A DNA stretch of 64,000 nt from Streptomyces sp. NBC_01335 (GTDB taxonomy: Bacteria; Actinomycetota; Actinomycetes; Streptomycetales; Streptomycetaceae): NCBI RefSeq assembly GCF_035953295.1, contig NZ_CP108370.1, positions 4,927,001-4,991,000 of the forward strand, read 5' to 3'. Both the position numbers and the translations under genes were made by a program. The notes beneath the pieces are model-generated. The model had not been told where the DNA came from. It worked only from the letters and a program-made list of their open reading frames with translations, and ran no database searches. Shown piece after piece: positions 8,484 through 20,307 of the stretch (positions are counted from its first letter, which is position 1; each line of letters opens with the position of its first letter).

Positions 8484-9551
8484 TCAGTTCTTGACGCCGA
8501 AGATCGGTTCGAGGGGGTCAGGCAGGAGGTCGTTGCAGGCCAGCGCGCTGGAACGGGTCAGGGCGTCGTCCACGCAGGTGTAGTAGTCCCGGTAGACCAG
8601 CTGGACCGTGAACGTCCCGGCCACCATCACCAGCGCCAGCAGTGCGGTCACCAGTCCGCTGACCGCCGCCGTGGTCTGCGGCTTGCCGCCGGTCCCCGGT
8701 ACGGGCCGTCCGGGCTGCCCGCCCGGCGGTACGGAACCGGGCGCGGGCTGCCCGGCGGGGGCGCCGCCGGGCGTCGGGGCTCCGGCGGCGGGGGCCGCTC
8801 CGGTCTGGCCGGAACTCGCCGTACCGTCGGCCGGGGCCGGCGGCTTCGGCTCGGCGCGCAGCGAGCTGATCGCCCAGTAGGCGCCGAGGGCGCCGAGCAG
8901 CAGGGCGATCTCCGGGAAGCCGAACAGCACGAAGAAGAAGGCCCACATGCCGCTGAGCACCGCGTAGCGGGCGCGGCGCTGGGCAGGGTCGGTGGGGTCC
9001 CACCGCATGCCGCCCCGGCCTCCGCCGGGCTGCTCCGGTCCGCCGCCGGCGCCGGGGCGCCGGCCGAACTCGCCGCTCTCCCGGCCCGGCTGCCGGTCGC
9101 TCCACTGGCTGCCCCAGACCGGGCGCCCGTCCGAGGGGCCGGGGCCGTTCCCGCCGCCCTGACCATGGCCGCCCCCCTGGCCGGTGCCGTCGCCCTGACC
9201 GCTGTGGGCCGAGGGGTGGCGGGGACGCCAGGGCTGGTCGGGCCGTCCCTCCGGGGGTGCGGCGAACGGGTTGTCGTCGGTGGGGGTGCCGGCGCCGGGG
9301 GTGCCCTGCCCGCCGGACTCACCCGGGGCACCGGACGTACCCGACGTACCCGGGGCACCGGACGTACCCGGCGTGCCCGAGCCGTCGGTGGAGCCGGTGG
9401 AGCCGGGCTGCCGCTCCCGCAGCAGGAGCACCGGCGATGCGACCGCCGACGCCGTCGGGGCGCCCTCGGTCAGCGGCGAGAGGCGCGGATGGCGTGAAAG
9501 GTGCGATGGCTGGAAAGGGCGGGAGTCGGTGCGGCGGCGTCGGTCCGGCAT
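8484..9551 (-). CDS. Gly/Pro-rich integral membrane protein
   Basis: A protein of about 355 residues with a long low-complexity N-terminal half and a membrane-bound C-terminal half. The N-terminus is rich in Gly, Pro and Ser and includes collagen-like triplets (GTSGAPGTSG). Two hydrophobic segments follow RRARYAVLSG (MWAFFFVLFGF and IALLLGALGAYWAI); after a Pro/Gly/Ala linker a third appears (VSGLVTALLALVMVAGTF), then a short tail with two cysteines (YYTCVDDALT and ALACNDLLPD). No enzymatic motif is visible. Similar membrane proteins sit beside purN in other Streptomyces. The start is uncertain: ATG 9551 has GGGGAAG upstream, and the frame stays open to 9770. Confidence 0.65.
   Translation of the reverse strand: MPDRRRRTDSRPFQPSHLSRHPRLSPLTEGAPTASAVASPVLLLRERQPGSTGSTDGSGTPGTSGAPGTSGTSGAPGESGGQGTPGAGTPTDDNPFAAPPEGRPDQPWRPRHPSAHSGQGDGTGQGGGHGQGGGNGPGPSDGRPVWGSQWSDRQPGRESGEFGRRPGAGGGPEQPGGGRGGMRWDPTDPAQRRARYAVLSGMWAFFFVLFGFPEIALLLGALGAYWAISSLRAEPKPPAPADGTASSGQTGAAPAAGAPTPGGAPAGQPAPGSVPPGGQPGRPVPGTGGKPQTTAAVSGLVTALLALVMVAGTFTVQLVYRDYYTCVDDALTRSSALACNDLLPDPLEPIFGVKN
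9321..9374. repeat. 27-bp tandem repeat encoding collagen-like residues
   Basis: Two 27-bp units, 9321-9347 and 9348-9374, differ at one base and lie inside the membrane-protein gene on the minus strand. Each encodes a 9-residue Gly-X-Y type block (TSGAPGTSG pattern). Confidence 0.7.
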
Positions 9552-9682
9552 GTGGTGAACGTCTTCCCCATCTCGTCGTTTCCGCCCGTCGGACGGTTCG
9601 CGTCCCCTGACGCTACCTCCCGGCCACGCCCCCGTCCCGTGGGGGCCGCAGGGTGTGCCGGTATCGTTGCCGACGACCGGTC

Positions 9683-9727
9683 CGTTCGTAGGGTCCCCCG
9701 TACCCGAGGGCGATCTTCGTTCGTAGG
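9683..9727 (+). promoter_or_regulatory. Paired CGTTCGTAGG repeats upstream of purN
   Basis: The 10-mer CGTTCGTAGG occurs at 9683-9692 and again at 9718-9727, same orientation, 35 bp apart start to start, about 80-125 bp before purN. This may be a regulatory element for purNH. The GTTCG core recalls the GTTCG/CGAAC core of Gram-positive PurR boxes, but those are inverted, so the link is weak. Confidence 0.3.
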
Positions 9728-9807
9728 ACCGCACAAAGAGTCCGTCCAGCACCAAGAGATCCGCCCGCACGTCGCAGGCGCGTCACCACGCGAGAAAGGG
9801 CCCGTCC

Positions 9808-10465
9808 GTGGCCTCGCCCACCTCCGCCGCTCCGGCTCGTCCGGCCGGTCCGGCCCGTCTGGTCGTACTGGTCTCCGGCTCCGGTACGAACCTCCAGGCC
9901 CTGCTCGACGCCATCGACGCCGACCCCGAGGGGTACGGCGCCCGCGTCGTCGCGGTCGGCGCCGACCGCGAGGGCATCGTCGGTCTGGAGCGTGCCGAGC
10001 GGGCCGGCATCCCCACCTTCGTGTGCAAGGTGAAGGACCACGCCACCCGCCAGGAGTGGGACGCCGCGCTGGCCGCCGCCACCGCCGCGCACCGGCCGGA
10101 TCTCGTCGTCTCGGCCGGCTTCATGAAGATCGTGGGCAAGGAGTTCCTGGCCGCGTTCGGCGGCCGGTTCGTCAACACCCACCCCGCCCTGCTCCCCAGC
10201 TTCCCCGGCGCCCACGGAGTGCGTGACGCACTCGCGTACGGCGTGAAGGTCACGGGGTGCACCGTCCACTTCGTCGACGACGGTGTCGACACCGGTCCGA
10301 TCATCGCGCAGGGCGTGGTCGAGGTGACCGAAGAGGACACCCCGGAGGGCGAAGCAGCTCTCCATGAACGCATCAAGGAAGTCGAGCGCAAGCTGCTCGT
10401 CGAGGCCGTGGGGCGGATCGCCCGTGACGGCCATCGCATTGAGGGACGAAAGGTTCATCTCGGTC

Positions 10466-10479
<14 letters not shown>
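9808..10479 (+). CDS. purN: Phosphoribosylglycinamide formyltransferase
   Basis: Transfers a formyl group from 10-formyl-THF to GAR, step 3 of purine synthesis. The 223-residue protein has the N-terminal GSGTNLQAL phosphate loop near residue 23 and the full catalytic triad: N123 and H125 in [10 protein letters not shown] and D161 in DDGVDTGPI, the same spacing as E. coli N106/H108/D144. The start is GTG 9808 with GAGAAAGGG eight bases upstream. A Ser/Ala/Pro-rich stretch of ~16 residues precedes the fold. The stop overlaps purH by 14 bp, implying translational coupling, and folD, which supplies the formyl-THF pool, lies about 4.4 kb downstream. Confidence 0.97.
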
Positions 10480-12019
<1,540 letters not shown>

Positions 12020-12064
12020 TCACGCGGTAACGGCCGGGCGCTCCGGCGCCCGGGTGTGACGTCC

Positions 12065-12098
12065 GTGCGGCCCGCCGGGACTTCCCGGCGGGCCGCAC
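12065..12098 (+). terminator. Terminator after purH
   Basis: A 16-bp perfect inverted repeat, arms 12065-12080 and 12083-12098, only 46 bp past the purH stop. A shorter CGGGCGC/GCGCCCG hairpin precedes it. No strong T-run follows, as is common in Streptomyces. Confidence 0.8.
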
Positions 12099-12263
12099 GC
12101 GTACCCGCCGGCGACCGCCGGTGGACCGGACGGAACCGAGGTCTCCCCGCGGCACTGGCTCTCTGTTCTAATGGATCGCTTGTCCGAAGGGGTGCGCCGG
12201 GCCGCGCGACCCCGGCGTGCGTGCGCACGACTCGAAGCGAACCGGTGGGTGAATTCATTGCGG

Positions 12264-13877
12264 ATGGGGAAAGCCGCGCTCGGACCGGGCGGCGACGAGC
12301 GGGGCCGCACCGGCAGCAGCTGGTCCGTCCCGGCGCAGCAGTCGCGCGACGCGGACCCCGATCCGGAACCGACGCCCGACGAGCCGACGCCGGACCAGCC
12401 CGTGGCGGACGAGCCGACACGACTCGACGCGAGCGCCCCCGACACGACCGCCACCGAGGCGCTCGCCCCCGACGCGCCGGCCGGCCGGGTCCCGCTGCGC
12501 CCGTACCTGATCATCGGCGCGGTCCTCTGCGCGCTGTACTTCCTCTACTCGTACCTCCAGTACGCCCGCTTCCACTCGCCCTCCTGGGACCTCGGCATCT
12601 TCGAGCAGGAGGTACGGGCGTACGCCGGGTTCCACGCGCCGATCGTCGACATCAAGGGCCCCGGCTACCTGATCCTCGGCGACCACTTCTCTCCGGCGGT
12701 GGCGCTGCTCGTCCCGGTCTACTGGATCTGGCCGTCCGCCGTCGCCCTGCTGCTGGCGCAGGCCGCCCTCTTCGCGCTCTCCGCCGTCATCGTGGGACGT
12801 ACCGTCCAGCAGGTCCTCGGCGGGCGCTACGGCCCCTGGGTCGCGGTCGCGTACGGGCTCTCCTGGGGGCTCCAGGAGGCGGTGAAGTCCGACTTCCACG
12901 AGATCGCCCTCGCCGTCCCGCTGATCGCCCTCGTCTGCCGGGCGCTGCTCACCGAACGCTGGACGGCCGCCGTCCTCTGGGCCCTGCCGCTGGTCCTGGT
13001 CAAGGAGGACCTCGGCATCACCGTGGCCGCCGTCGGGCTCGTCCTCTTCGTCCTCGGACAGCGGTTCCAGGGCACGCTGCTCGCCGTCACCGGCGCCTGC
13101 GCCTTCGTGCTCACCGTCTTCGTCCTCATACCGGCGGCCAGCAGCGCGGGTTCGTACGACTACTGGAAGAAGATGGACACCGACGGCCAACAGCACGTCT
13201 CCACACTCGACGTGGTGCTCGGCGCGTTCAACTCCCCGGTGAAGATCGAGATGCTGTTCTTCCTCTTCGGCATCACCGCCTTCATGGCGCTCCGTTCACC
13301 GCTGGTGCTGCTCGTGCTGCCCACGCTCGGCTGGCGGCTGCTCTCCCGGGACGAGAACCACTGGGGCATGGTCTGGCACTACAGCGCCGTCCTCATGCCG
13401 GTCGTCTTCCTCGCCATGGCGGACGGCATCCGCCGCAGCCGTACGTCACCGAGGCCCTGGCTCGACTCCTTCGCGGGCGCCGTCGTCCCGGTGACCGTGG
13501 GCATCGCCTTCGCGATGACCCAGCACCTGCCGCTGCGCGAACTGCTGCGCCCGGAGACCTACCGCGCCGACGCCGGGACGCACGCGGCGCGCGAGGCGAT
13601 GGCGGCGATCCCGGTGGGCGTCCGCGTCGAGACCGACATCACCCTGATGGCGCACCTCACCGCCGACCGGACCGTCTACTGGATCGGCGGCGCCCCCGGC
13701 ATGGCCCCCGACATCGTCGCCTTCGACCAGGGCGCCGGCTGGGCCAGTTCGATCCAGGACCCGGCGGCGTACGCGGAACAGCTGCACCCGGAGGCGAAGT
13801 ACCGGCTCAAGCTGCGCACCGGGAACATCGTCGTGGTGGAACGGACCTCGCCCGCCCCGGCCCTCGCGACCGGCTGA
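12264..13877 (+). CDS. DUF2079 polytopic membrane protein
   Basis: A protein of about 537 residues: an acidic, Asp/Glu/Pro-rich N-terminus, then roughly nine membrane segments starting at PLRPYLIIGAVLCALYFLYSYL. The stretch FHSPSWDLGIFEQEVRAYAGF and the later HFSPAVALLVPVYWIWP match the DUF2079 pattern, whose overall shape recalls GT-C glycosyltransferases and mannosyltransferases. The C-terminus (VETDITLMAHLTADRTVYW) is soluble and probably outside. No activity is proven for the family. ATG 12264 and GTG 12249 are the likeliest starts; the frame is open from 12171, where a -10-like TCTAAT overlaps the first codon. The gene converges on the RDD gene with a shared terminator. Confidence 0.75.
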   Translation: MGKAALGPGGDERGRTGSSWSVPAQQSRDADPDPEPTPDEPTPDQPVADEPTRLDASAPDTTATEALAPDAPAGRVPLRPYLIIGAVLCALYFLYSYLQYARFHSPSWDLGIFEQEVRAYAGFHAPIVDIKGPGYLILGDHFSPAVALLVPVYWIWPSAVALLLAQAALFALSAVIVGRTVQQVLGGRYGPWVAVAYGLSWGLQEAVKSDFHEIALAVPLIALVCRALLTERWTAAVLWALPLVLVKEDLGITVAAVGLVLFVLGQRFQGTLLAVTGACAFVLTVFVLIPAASSAGSYDYWKKMDTDGQQHVSTLDVVLGAFNSPVKIEMLFFLFGITAFMALRSPLVLLVLPTLGWRLLSRDENHWGMVWHYSAVLMPVVFLAMADGIRRSRTSPRPWLDSFAGAVVPVTVGIAFAMTQHLPLRELLRPETYRADAGTHAAREAMAAIPVGVRVETDITLMAHLTADRTVYWIGGAPGMAPDIVAFDQGAGWASSIQDPAAYAEQLHPEAKYRLKLRTGNIVVVERTSPAPALATG

Positions 13878-13931
13878 GTCCGGCTGAGTCCCGTCGAGTC
13901 CCGCGACAGGGACGCCCGCCGGGGGAACGCG

Positions 13932-13967
13932 CGGAGGCCGCGCCCACGTGTGCGGGCACGGCCTCCG
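13932..13967. terminator. Bidirectional terminator between convergent genes
   Basis: Inverted repeat CGGAGGCCG/CGGCCTCCG (13932-13940 and 13959-13967) with further GCCC/GGGC pairing inside. It sits between the DUF2079 gene and the converging RDD gene. Confidence 0.75.
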
Positions 13968-14010
13968 GAGCGTGACGATCGCCGCCACAGCGGCTGGTGT
14001 CGAGCGGGGA

Positions 14011-14670
14011 CTACTTCGCCTTGATGACGACCGTCGAGCAGACCTTGTCCGCGAACGTCTGCTTCTTCGAGTCCCAGAGCGGCCACAGCCACCCGAGGTA
14101 GCAGGCGAACGAGTCGAGCGCGTGGGCGATGCGTCGTACGAGGGCCATGCCGAAGCCGAGCGGGCGGCCGTCCGCCTCGCGCAGGACCTTGATGCCCACG
14201 GCCCGCTTGCCGATGGTCGCGCCCGTGGAACCTTCCTGGACCAGCATCCAGATGATCACACCGATGATGCCGAGGGCCCCGACGACGCTCAGGATGCCGC
14301 CGAGGGCGGACGAGTCGCCGCTCGACAGCCCGGCACCGACGATGACGACGATGTACGGCACCAGGAGGACCAGGCCGTCGACCAGGGTGGCGAGGAACCG
14401 CCAGCCCCAGTTGGCCAGTTCGGGGCCACCGCTGCCGGGGCCGTAGCCGGGGCCCGGCGCGTAGCCGTACGGCTGCTGCGGGGGGACGCCGTAGGGCTGG
14501 CCCGGCTGCTGCGGGTAGCCGTAACCCTGCGGTCCGCCCTGCGGTCCGCCCTGCGGCGGCACGCCCTGCGGGGGCTGCTGCGGGTAGCCGTAGCCGGGCT
14601 GGCCGGGCTGGCCGGGCGGGTTCTGGCCGGGCTGCTGGCCGTAGGGGTTGGTCGGTTCGCCGAAGCTCAT
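14011..14670 (-). CDS. RDD family membrane protein with Gln/Pro/Gly repeats
   Basis: A 219-residue protein. Residues 1-85 are Gly/Gln/Pro/Tyr-rich repeats (PQGGPQGGPQGYGYPQQ) and probably disordered. From ~88 on is the RDD fold: GWRFLATLVDGLVLL with its Arg and Asp, a second segment, and the QEGSTGATIGKRAVGIKVL loop and final helix typical of the family. RDD proteins are small membrane proteins of varied or unknown role, some linked to ion transport. It has its own ATG with GGAAACACCCC upstream and is the last gene before the folD divergence. Confidence 0.85.
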   Translation of the reverse strand: MSFGEPTNPYGQQPGQNPPGQPGQPGYGYPQQPPQGVPPQGGPQGGPQGYGYPQQPGQPYGVPPQQPYGYAPGPGYGPGSGGPELANWGWRFLATLVDGLVLLVPYIVVIVGAGLSSGDSSALGGILSVVGALGIIGVIIWMLVQEGSTGATIGKRAVGIKVLREADGRPLGFGMALVRRIAHALDSFACYLGWLWPLWDSKKQTFADKVCSTVVIKAK

Positions 14671-14903
14671 GGGGTGTTTCCTTCAACCTGTGCGCGAGGG
14701 ACGTTGCCGCGACGTGAAGAAGGAGGCAGTGCATCAGCGGTCCGCCCCCCGTAAAACCCACCGCGGCACTGCACGCTCATCGTTATAAGCGGATCATCGT
14801 TTTGTCCAGAGCGGGGCGCCAGGTGTTGTGCAAGTGCAATGCGTGCCGGCCGCCGCCGGACCCGAATTGGTATGCGGGAGGGTTCATCCGCGAGGATGGG
14901 GGC

Positions 14904-15782
14904 ATGACTGCCCAGATTCTCGATGGCAAGGCCACCGCAGCCGCGATCAAGTCCGAGCTGACCGTCCGCGTGGCGGCGCTCAAGGAGCGGGGCGTCACGC
15001 CCGGCCTCGGCACTCTCCTCGTCGGGGACGACCCGGGCAGCCGGTGGTACGTCAACGGCAAGCACCGCGACTGCGCCCAGGTCGGCATCGGCTCGATCCA
15101 GCGCGAACTCCCCGACACCGCCACCCAGGAGGAGATCGAGGACGTCGTACGCGAGCTCAACGCCAACCCGGAGTGCACCGGTTACATCGTTCAGCTCCCG
15201 CTCCCCAAGGGCATCGACACCAACCGCGTGCTGGAGCTGATGGACCCGGCCAAGGACGCCGACGGGCTGCACCCCATGAACCTCGGCCGTCTCGTCCTGG
15301 GCGAGGCCGGCCCGCTGCCCTGCACCCCGCAGGGCGTCGTCCAGCTGCTCCGCCACCACGGCGTGGAGATCAGCGGGAAGCACGTCGTGGTCGTCGGCCG
15401 CGGTGTCACGATCGGCCGCCCGATCCCGCTGCTGCTGACCCGCAAGTCCGAGAACGCCACGGTCACCCAGTGCCACACCGGCACCCGCGACCTCTCCGCC
15501 CACCTCAAGGAGGCCGACATCATCGTCGCCGCCGCCGGGGTGGCCCACATCATCAAGCCCGAGGACGTGAAGCCGGGCGCCGCCGTGCTCGACGTCGGCG
15601 TGAGCCGCGACGAGAACGGCAAGATCGTCGGAGACGTCCACCCGGGCGTGGCAGATGTCGCCGACTGGATCTCCCCGAACCCGGGCGGTGTCGGCCCGAT
15701 GACCCGCGCCCAGCTGCTGGTCAACGTCGTCGAGGCCGCCGAGCGCGACGCCGCCGCGGCGGACGCCCAGGCAGCCGGCTGA
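14904..15782 (+). CDS. folD: Methylenetetrahydrofolate dehydrogenase / methenyl-THF cyclohydrolase
   Basis: Interconverts 5,10-methylene-THF, methenyl-THF and 10-formyl-THF, feeding purine synthesis including PurN and PurH. The 292-residue protein has the N-terminal catalytic domain with Y49 and K53 in WYVNGK (K54 in E. coli), the VQLPLPKG active-site loop, and a C-terminal NAD(P)-binding Rossmann domain with [28 protein letters not shown] near the end is the family signature. A GAGGAT element ends 6 nt before the ATG, so a leaderless transcript is possible. The DUF3017 gene follows after 36 bp and is probably cotranscribed. Confidence 0.97.
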   Translation: MTAQILDGKATAAAIKSELTVRVAALKERGVTPGLGTLLVGDDPGSRWYVNGKHRDCAQVGIGSIQRELPDTATQEEIEDVVRELNANPECTGYIVQLPLPKGIDTNRVLELMDPAKDADGLHPMNLGRLVLGEAGPLPCTPQGVVQLLRHHGVEISGKHVVVVGRGVTIGRPIPLLLTRKSENATVTQCHTGTRDLSAHLKEADIIVAAAGVAHIIKPEDVKPGAAVLDVGVSRDENGKIVGDVHPGVADVADWISPNPGGVGPMTRAQLLVNVVEAAERDAAAADAQAAG

Positions 15783-15818
15783 TCCCGACGCAACCGACCA
15801 GCGCCCGGAAGGAAACCG

Positions 15819-16493
15819 ATGGCTGCTGCTACCAGCCCGGCCGACCCCGCCCGCAGCGACGCGGGAGGCGGTGAACCGGCCGGGGACCCCACCGGCAAAC
15901 CCGCCGCCGAGGCATCCCCGGAGCCCGCCGCCGAGCCCTCTGCCGGGTCCTCCGTGGAGCCTTCTGCCGAGCCCTCTGCCGGGTCCTCCGTGGAGCCTTC
16001 TGCCGAGCCCTCTGCCGGGTCCGCCGATGAGCCCGCCGCAGGCACTGCACCGCAGGACGCCTCCACGGCACCGCAGGACGCCTCCGCCGAGGCGCCCCAG
16101 CGTTCCTGGCGGTTCTCGCTGACCCGCGACACCGCCCGCCCCGAGGGCGGCGGCCGGGCGGCGTCGGGCGACGCCCCCGCACCGGCCCGTCAGTGGCCGC
16201 TGCTCACCGTGCTCGTGACGGCGGCTCTGGGGCTGCTGCTCGTGGCGACCGACCCGTTCGCCGAGGCATTCCGGATCGGTTCCCTGCTGATCGGCGTGGC
16301 CCTGCTGATCGGGGCCGTACTGCGCTGGGTGGTCCCGTCGGTGGGCATGCTGGCCGTACGGTCCCGGTTCACCGACCTGGTCACGTACGGGGTGATGGGC
16401 ACGCTGATCGTGCTGCTCGCGCTGATGGCGCAGCCGAAGCCGTGGCTGGACATCCCGGTGCTGGAGGACGCGGTCCACTTCACGATCCGCTGA
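15819..16493 (+). CDS. DUF3017 membrane protein with repetitive N-terminus
   Basis: A 224-residue protein. Residues 1-~120 are Ala/Pro/Ser/Glu-rich and include a near-perfect repeated block (AEPSAGSSVEPS) coded by a 36-bp tandem repeat. The C-terminal ~95 residues form the conserved DUF3017 region: three hydrophobic segments (LLTVLVTAALGLLLVATDPF, GSLLIGVALLIGAVLRWVV and YGVMGTLIVLLALMAQ). The family is typically found beside folD in Streptomyces; its role is unknown. The ATG follows GGAAGGAAACC. A strong hairpin terminator follows at 16578. Confidence 0.85.
   Translation: MAAATSPADPARSDAGGGEPAGDPTGKPAAEASPEPAAEPSAGSSVEPSAEPSAGSSVEPSAEPSAGSADEPAAGTAPQDASTAPQDASAEAPQRSWRFSLTRDTARPEGGGRAASGDAPAPARQWPLLTVLVTAALGLLLVATDPFAEAFRIGSLLIGVALLIGAVLRWVVPSVGMLAVRSRFTDLVTYGVMGTLIVLLALMAQPKPWLDIPVLEDAVHFTIR
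15930..16022. repeat. 36-bp in-frame tandem repeat
   Basis: Two identical 36-bp units (15930-15965 and 15966-16001) and a third partial copy to about 16022. 36 is a multiple of three, so copy-number change would keep the DUF3017 frame. It encodes the disordered N-terminal segment. Confidence 0.85.
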
Positions 16494-16577
16494 CGGCCCG
16501 TGAGGCCGGTCCGGCGCGACGCGCTGCGGGCGTGCCCTTGAGGCGACCCGCGTGACGGCCTGTGCGTGTGCCCGTGA

Positions 16578-16612
16578 GGTGTCCGTCCCTTCCCCCGACA
16601 GGGACGGACACC
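16578..16612 (+). terminator. Terminator of the folD-DUF3017 unit
   Basis: Perfect 13-bp stem, GGTGTCCGTCCCT (16578-16590) with AGGGACGGACACC (16600-16612), 9-nt loop. It begins 85 bp past the DUF3017 stop. Confidence 0.85.
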
Positions 16613-17997
<1,385 letters not shown>

Positions 17998-18343
17998 CCG
18001 ATCCGATCGGATCCGTCCGATCGCATCCCCGGGGGCTGCCCGCAGCCCGACCGGTCCCACATCCCGGAGCGCCCGTACGGCACCAGCCGTGCGGGCGCTC
18101 CGGCGTATGCGGGCGCCTTTCGGTGCGTCCCGGAGGGAAGGGCCCCGGCGCGCGGCGTGAAGGTCGCGTGCTCGGCGCCGCCCCTGCACCGCACCGGACA
18201 CCGCCCGCCGATCCGACGCGCAGGGTCAGACACGGCCTGGAGCGCAATCGCCTCGCGCCACCGCCCCGCCGCCCGCTACATTGGCGTCCTTTCCCATGCA
18301 ACTCCTGTGCGATCGAGCCGGGTTGCTCTCTGAAGGGGTGCCG
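17998..18343 (+). other. Gap between mdh and the membrane cassette
   Basis: No gene is supported in these 346 bp. Just after mdh is a GATCCGATC-type imperfect repeat (18000-18026), then the mdh terminator. A -10-like TACATT at 18276-18281 may belong to the promoter of the cassette that follows. Confidence 0.5.
18066..18102 (+). terminator. mdh terminator
   Basis: Inverted repeat with a stem of about 16 bp, GGAGCGCCCGTACGGC from 18066 against GCCGTGCGGGCGCTCC, with one mismatch and the loop ACCA. Confidence 0.85.
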
Positions 18344-20275
18344 GTGACCGTGACTTCCGTGCCGCCGCAGGAACCGCACGGCGGGGACGAACCGGGTGGC
18401 AGGCCGCCCGTTCACCCCGCGGGCAGTGAGGCGTGCCGACTGCTCTGCGCCGGAGTCCACCACCACGAGGGCTTCCGGAGCGCGGTGATCGACCACCTGT
18501 ACGTCCAGGAGAACCGGATCGTCGCCCCCTCCGCGGGCTTCGACGCGGCCCGCGTCCTGGCCCACGCCCTGTGGGCCCGTAAGACCCAACTCCAGTGGGC
18601 GGCGGGCACGCTGGCGTTCTGGGTACTGGCCATCGTCGTCACCCAGGGCTTCTTCGCCATCCTCGCCGGGGCGGCCTTCTGGCTCGGTGTCGCGCGGCTG
18701 ATACGGGGCGCCGACGCCGAACCGCCCTTCTACCGCGTCGTCCCGGCCCTGGTGATCCGCTGGTACGCCCGTTTCATCCTGGGCCTGTTCGTACTCACCG
18801 TCCTCGTGACGGTGCTGGGCGGCACCGTCGGATTCCTCGACAGTGGCGACTCGTACGACTCCTACGACGGTTACGGAGGCTACGGCTCCGGCTCCAGCGG
18901 TTCGGGCGACGGCTTCCTCGACAGCCTCCCCGGCGTGTTCGCCCTGGGGCCGTCCCTCGTGGGCGGTCTCTCCGACGGGATGCCCACCTCCGTGCCCTGG
19001 CTCTGCCTGCTGGCCTTCGCCGGACTCGCCTCCCTGGTGGGCCTCCAACGCGGCCAGTTCTCCCGGGTGATGGGCGCCGAACTCTCCCCGCAGCGCTTCG
19101 CCGACCTCGCCGCCGACCCGGCCGAAGGATACGCGGGCGGGCGGTTCCGGTGGCTCCGCGACCGCATCAGGGTGGAGCAGAGCTCCCCGCTGATCATGTA
19201 CAACGAGGACGATCCGTTCTGCGGGAGCGGGGACACCCGCCGCGCCTGGAACCTCTCCGTCGAACTCCGGCCGCGCACCGACGCCAAGGCCGAGCCCATC
19301 GACAACGCGGCGATCCTCCGCCGGATCGTGCCGCTGCTCGAAGGGCTCCGGGTGCCGTCCCCGCACGGCTCGCCGCAGGCCGCCGCCGCCGTGCGCGACC
19401 GGCTGCGCGAACTCCAGGTGGACGAGTGCGTGTTCCTTCCCGTACGCGGGCTGCCGAGGCGCCAGGACGCGCCGTACGGGCCGGAGGGGTTCGAGACGCA
19501 CCGGCTGGCCGCTGTCGAGGAGGGCGGCGAGAGCCGCAGGCACTTCCTGCGGATCAGGGTCGGCGGCTGGGGCGAGGAGGTCGTCGTCACCGTCTTCGTC
19601 CGGGTCCACACCCAGGGCGGGATGCTGATGCTGGAGGTCGCCCCGCACATCCTCAAGCCGCTGCTGCCGTTCTTCCGCGACCTGGACCAGATCGCGCACC
19701 AGCACCGCAACAACAGCTGGTTCGGCAAGGCCTACTGGGCGGTCACCCGGGTGCCGGGCTCGCTGATGGGCTCGCTGATCACCCTCGGCAGGGGCGGGGC
19801 CGGCAGCGGGAAGCAACTCACCGAAGGCCATGGCGGCGCGCTCCCCGAGGGGCCCGCGCTGTCGGTCCGGGAACTGGCCTCGGACACCCGGGCCACGCTC
19901 TTCCAGGAGATGGACATCGACCGCTACCTCAAGAGCATCGAGGACCGGGTGACCGGCGGGGTGCGGCTGGCATTGCGCGAAGCGGGCTGGCAGACCGACG
20001 AGTTCGAGCAGAAGGTCGTCCACATCGGCGCGGGCGGGGTCTTCATCGAGTCCGCGACCGACAGTGCCATCGGCGTCGGCGACAACAACACCGTCACCAG
20101 CAACCGGCTGCGTGCGGAGCGGCGCGGCGGCGGCGCCCCGGGCACCCCCGGTGCCGCCGGGTCCTCGGGCACCCGGGGCCCCTCGGGCACTCCGCCGCGG
20201 CGGGGGCCGGGCTCGGGGCCGTCGTCCCCGCCGTCGTCGCCGTTCGGCCCCGGCCGGGGCCCGAGAGACCAGTAG
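18344..20275 (+). CDS. Large membrane protein ending in a GDNNTVTS motif; unknown function
   Basis: I do not recognise the family. The 643-residue protein has about four to five hydrophobic segments in its first third (LAFWVLAIVVTQGFFAIL, FILGLFVLTVLVTVLG, WLCLLAFAGLASLVGL), including an exposed Tyr/Gly/Ser-rich loop after SGDSYDSYDGYGGYG. Residues ~250-600 are soluble and mixed alpha/beta, with no enzyme motif seen. Near the C-terminus comes FIESATDSAIGVGDNNTVTS, then a Gly/Pro/Ser-rich tail. The short motif recurs at the N-terminus of the next protein. GTG 18344 is preceded by GAAGGGG. It heads a tight three-gene unit (gaps 32 and 3 bp). Confidence 0.7.
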   Translation: MTVTSVPPQEPHGGDEPGGRPPVHPAGSEACRLLCAGVHHHEGFRSAVIDHLYVQENRIVAPSAGFDAARVLAHALWARKTQLQWAAGTLAFWVLAIVVTQGFFAILAGAAFWLGVARLIRGADAEPPFYRVVPALVIRWYARFILGLFVLTVLVTVLGGTVGFLDSGDSYDSYDGYGGYGSGSSGSGDGFLDSLPGVFALGPSLVGGLSDGMPTSVPWLCLLAFAGLASLVGLQRGQFSRVMGAELSPQRFADLAADPAEGYAGGRFRWLRDRIRVEQSSPLIMYNEDDPFCGSGDTRRAWNLSVELRPRTDAKAEPIDNAAILRRIVPLLEGLRVPSPHGSPQAAAAVRDRLRELQVDECVFLPVRGLPRRQDAPYGPEGFETHRLAAVEEGGESRRHFLRIRVGGWGEEVVVTVFVRVHTQGGMLMLEVAPHILKPLLPFFRDLDQIAHQHRNNSWFGKAYWAVTRVPGSLMGSLITLGRGGAGSGKQLTEGHGGALPEGPALSVRELASDTRATLFQEMDIDRYLKSIEDRVTGGVRLALREAGWQTDEFEQKVVHIGAGGVFIESATDSAIGVGDNNTVTSNRLRAERRGGGAPGTPGAAGSSGTRGPSGTPPRRGPGSGPSSPPSSPFGPGRGPRDQ

Positions 20276-20307
20276 TAGTGACCGAGCATCACCGGAGGGA
20301 CATCACG

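Noticed and set aside
14756..14903. Possible riboswitch before folD
   Set aside because: The region is AT-richer, but no conserved THF- or other riboswitch core could be recognised.
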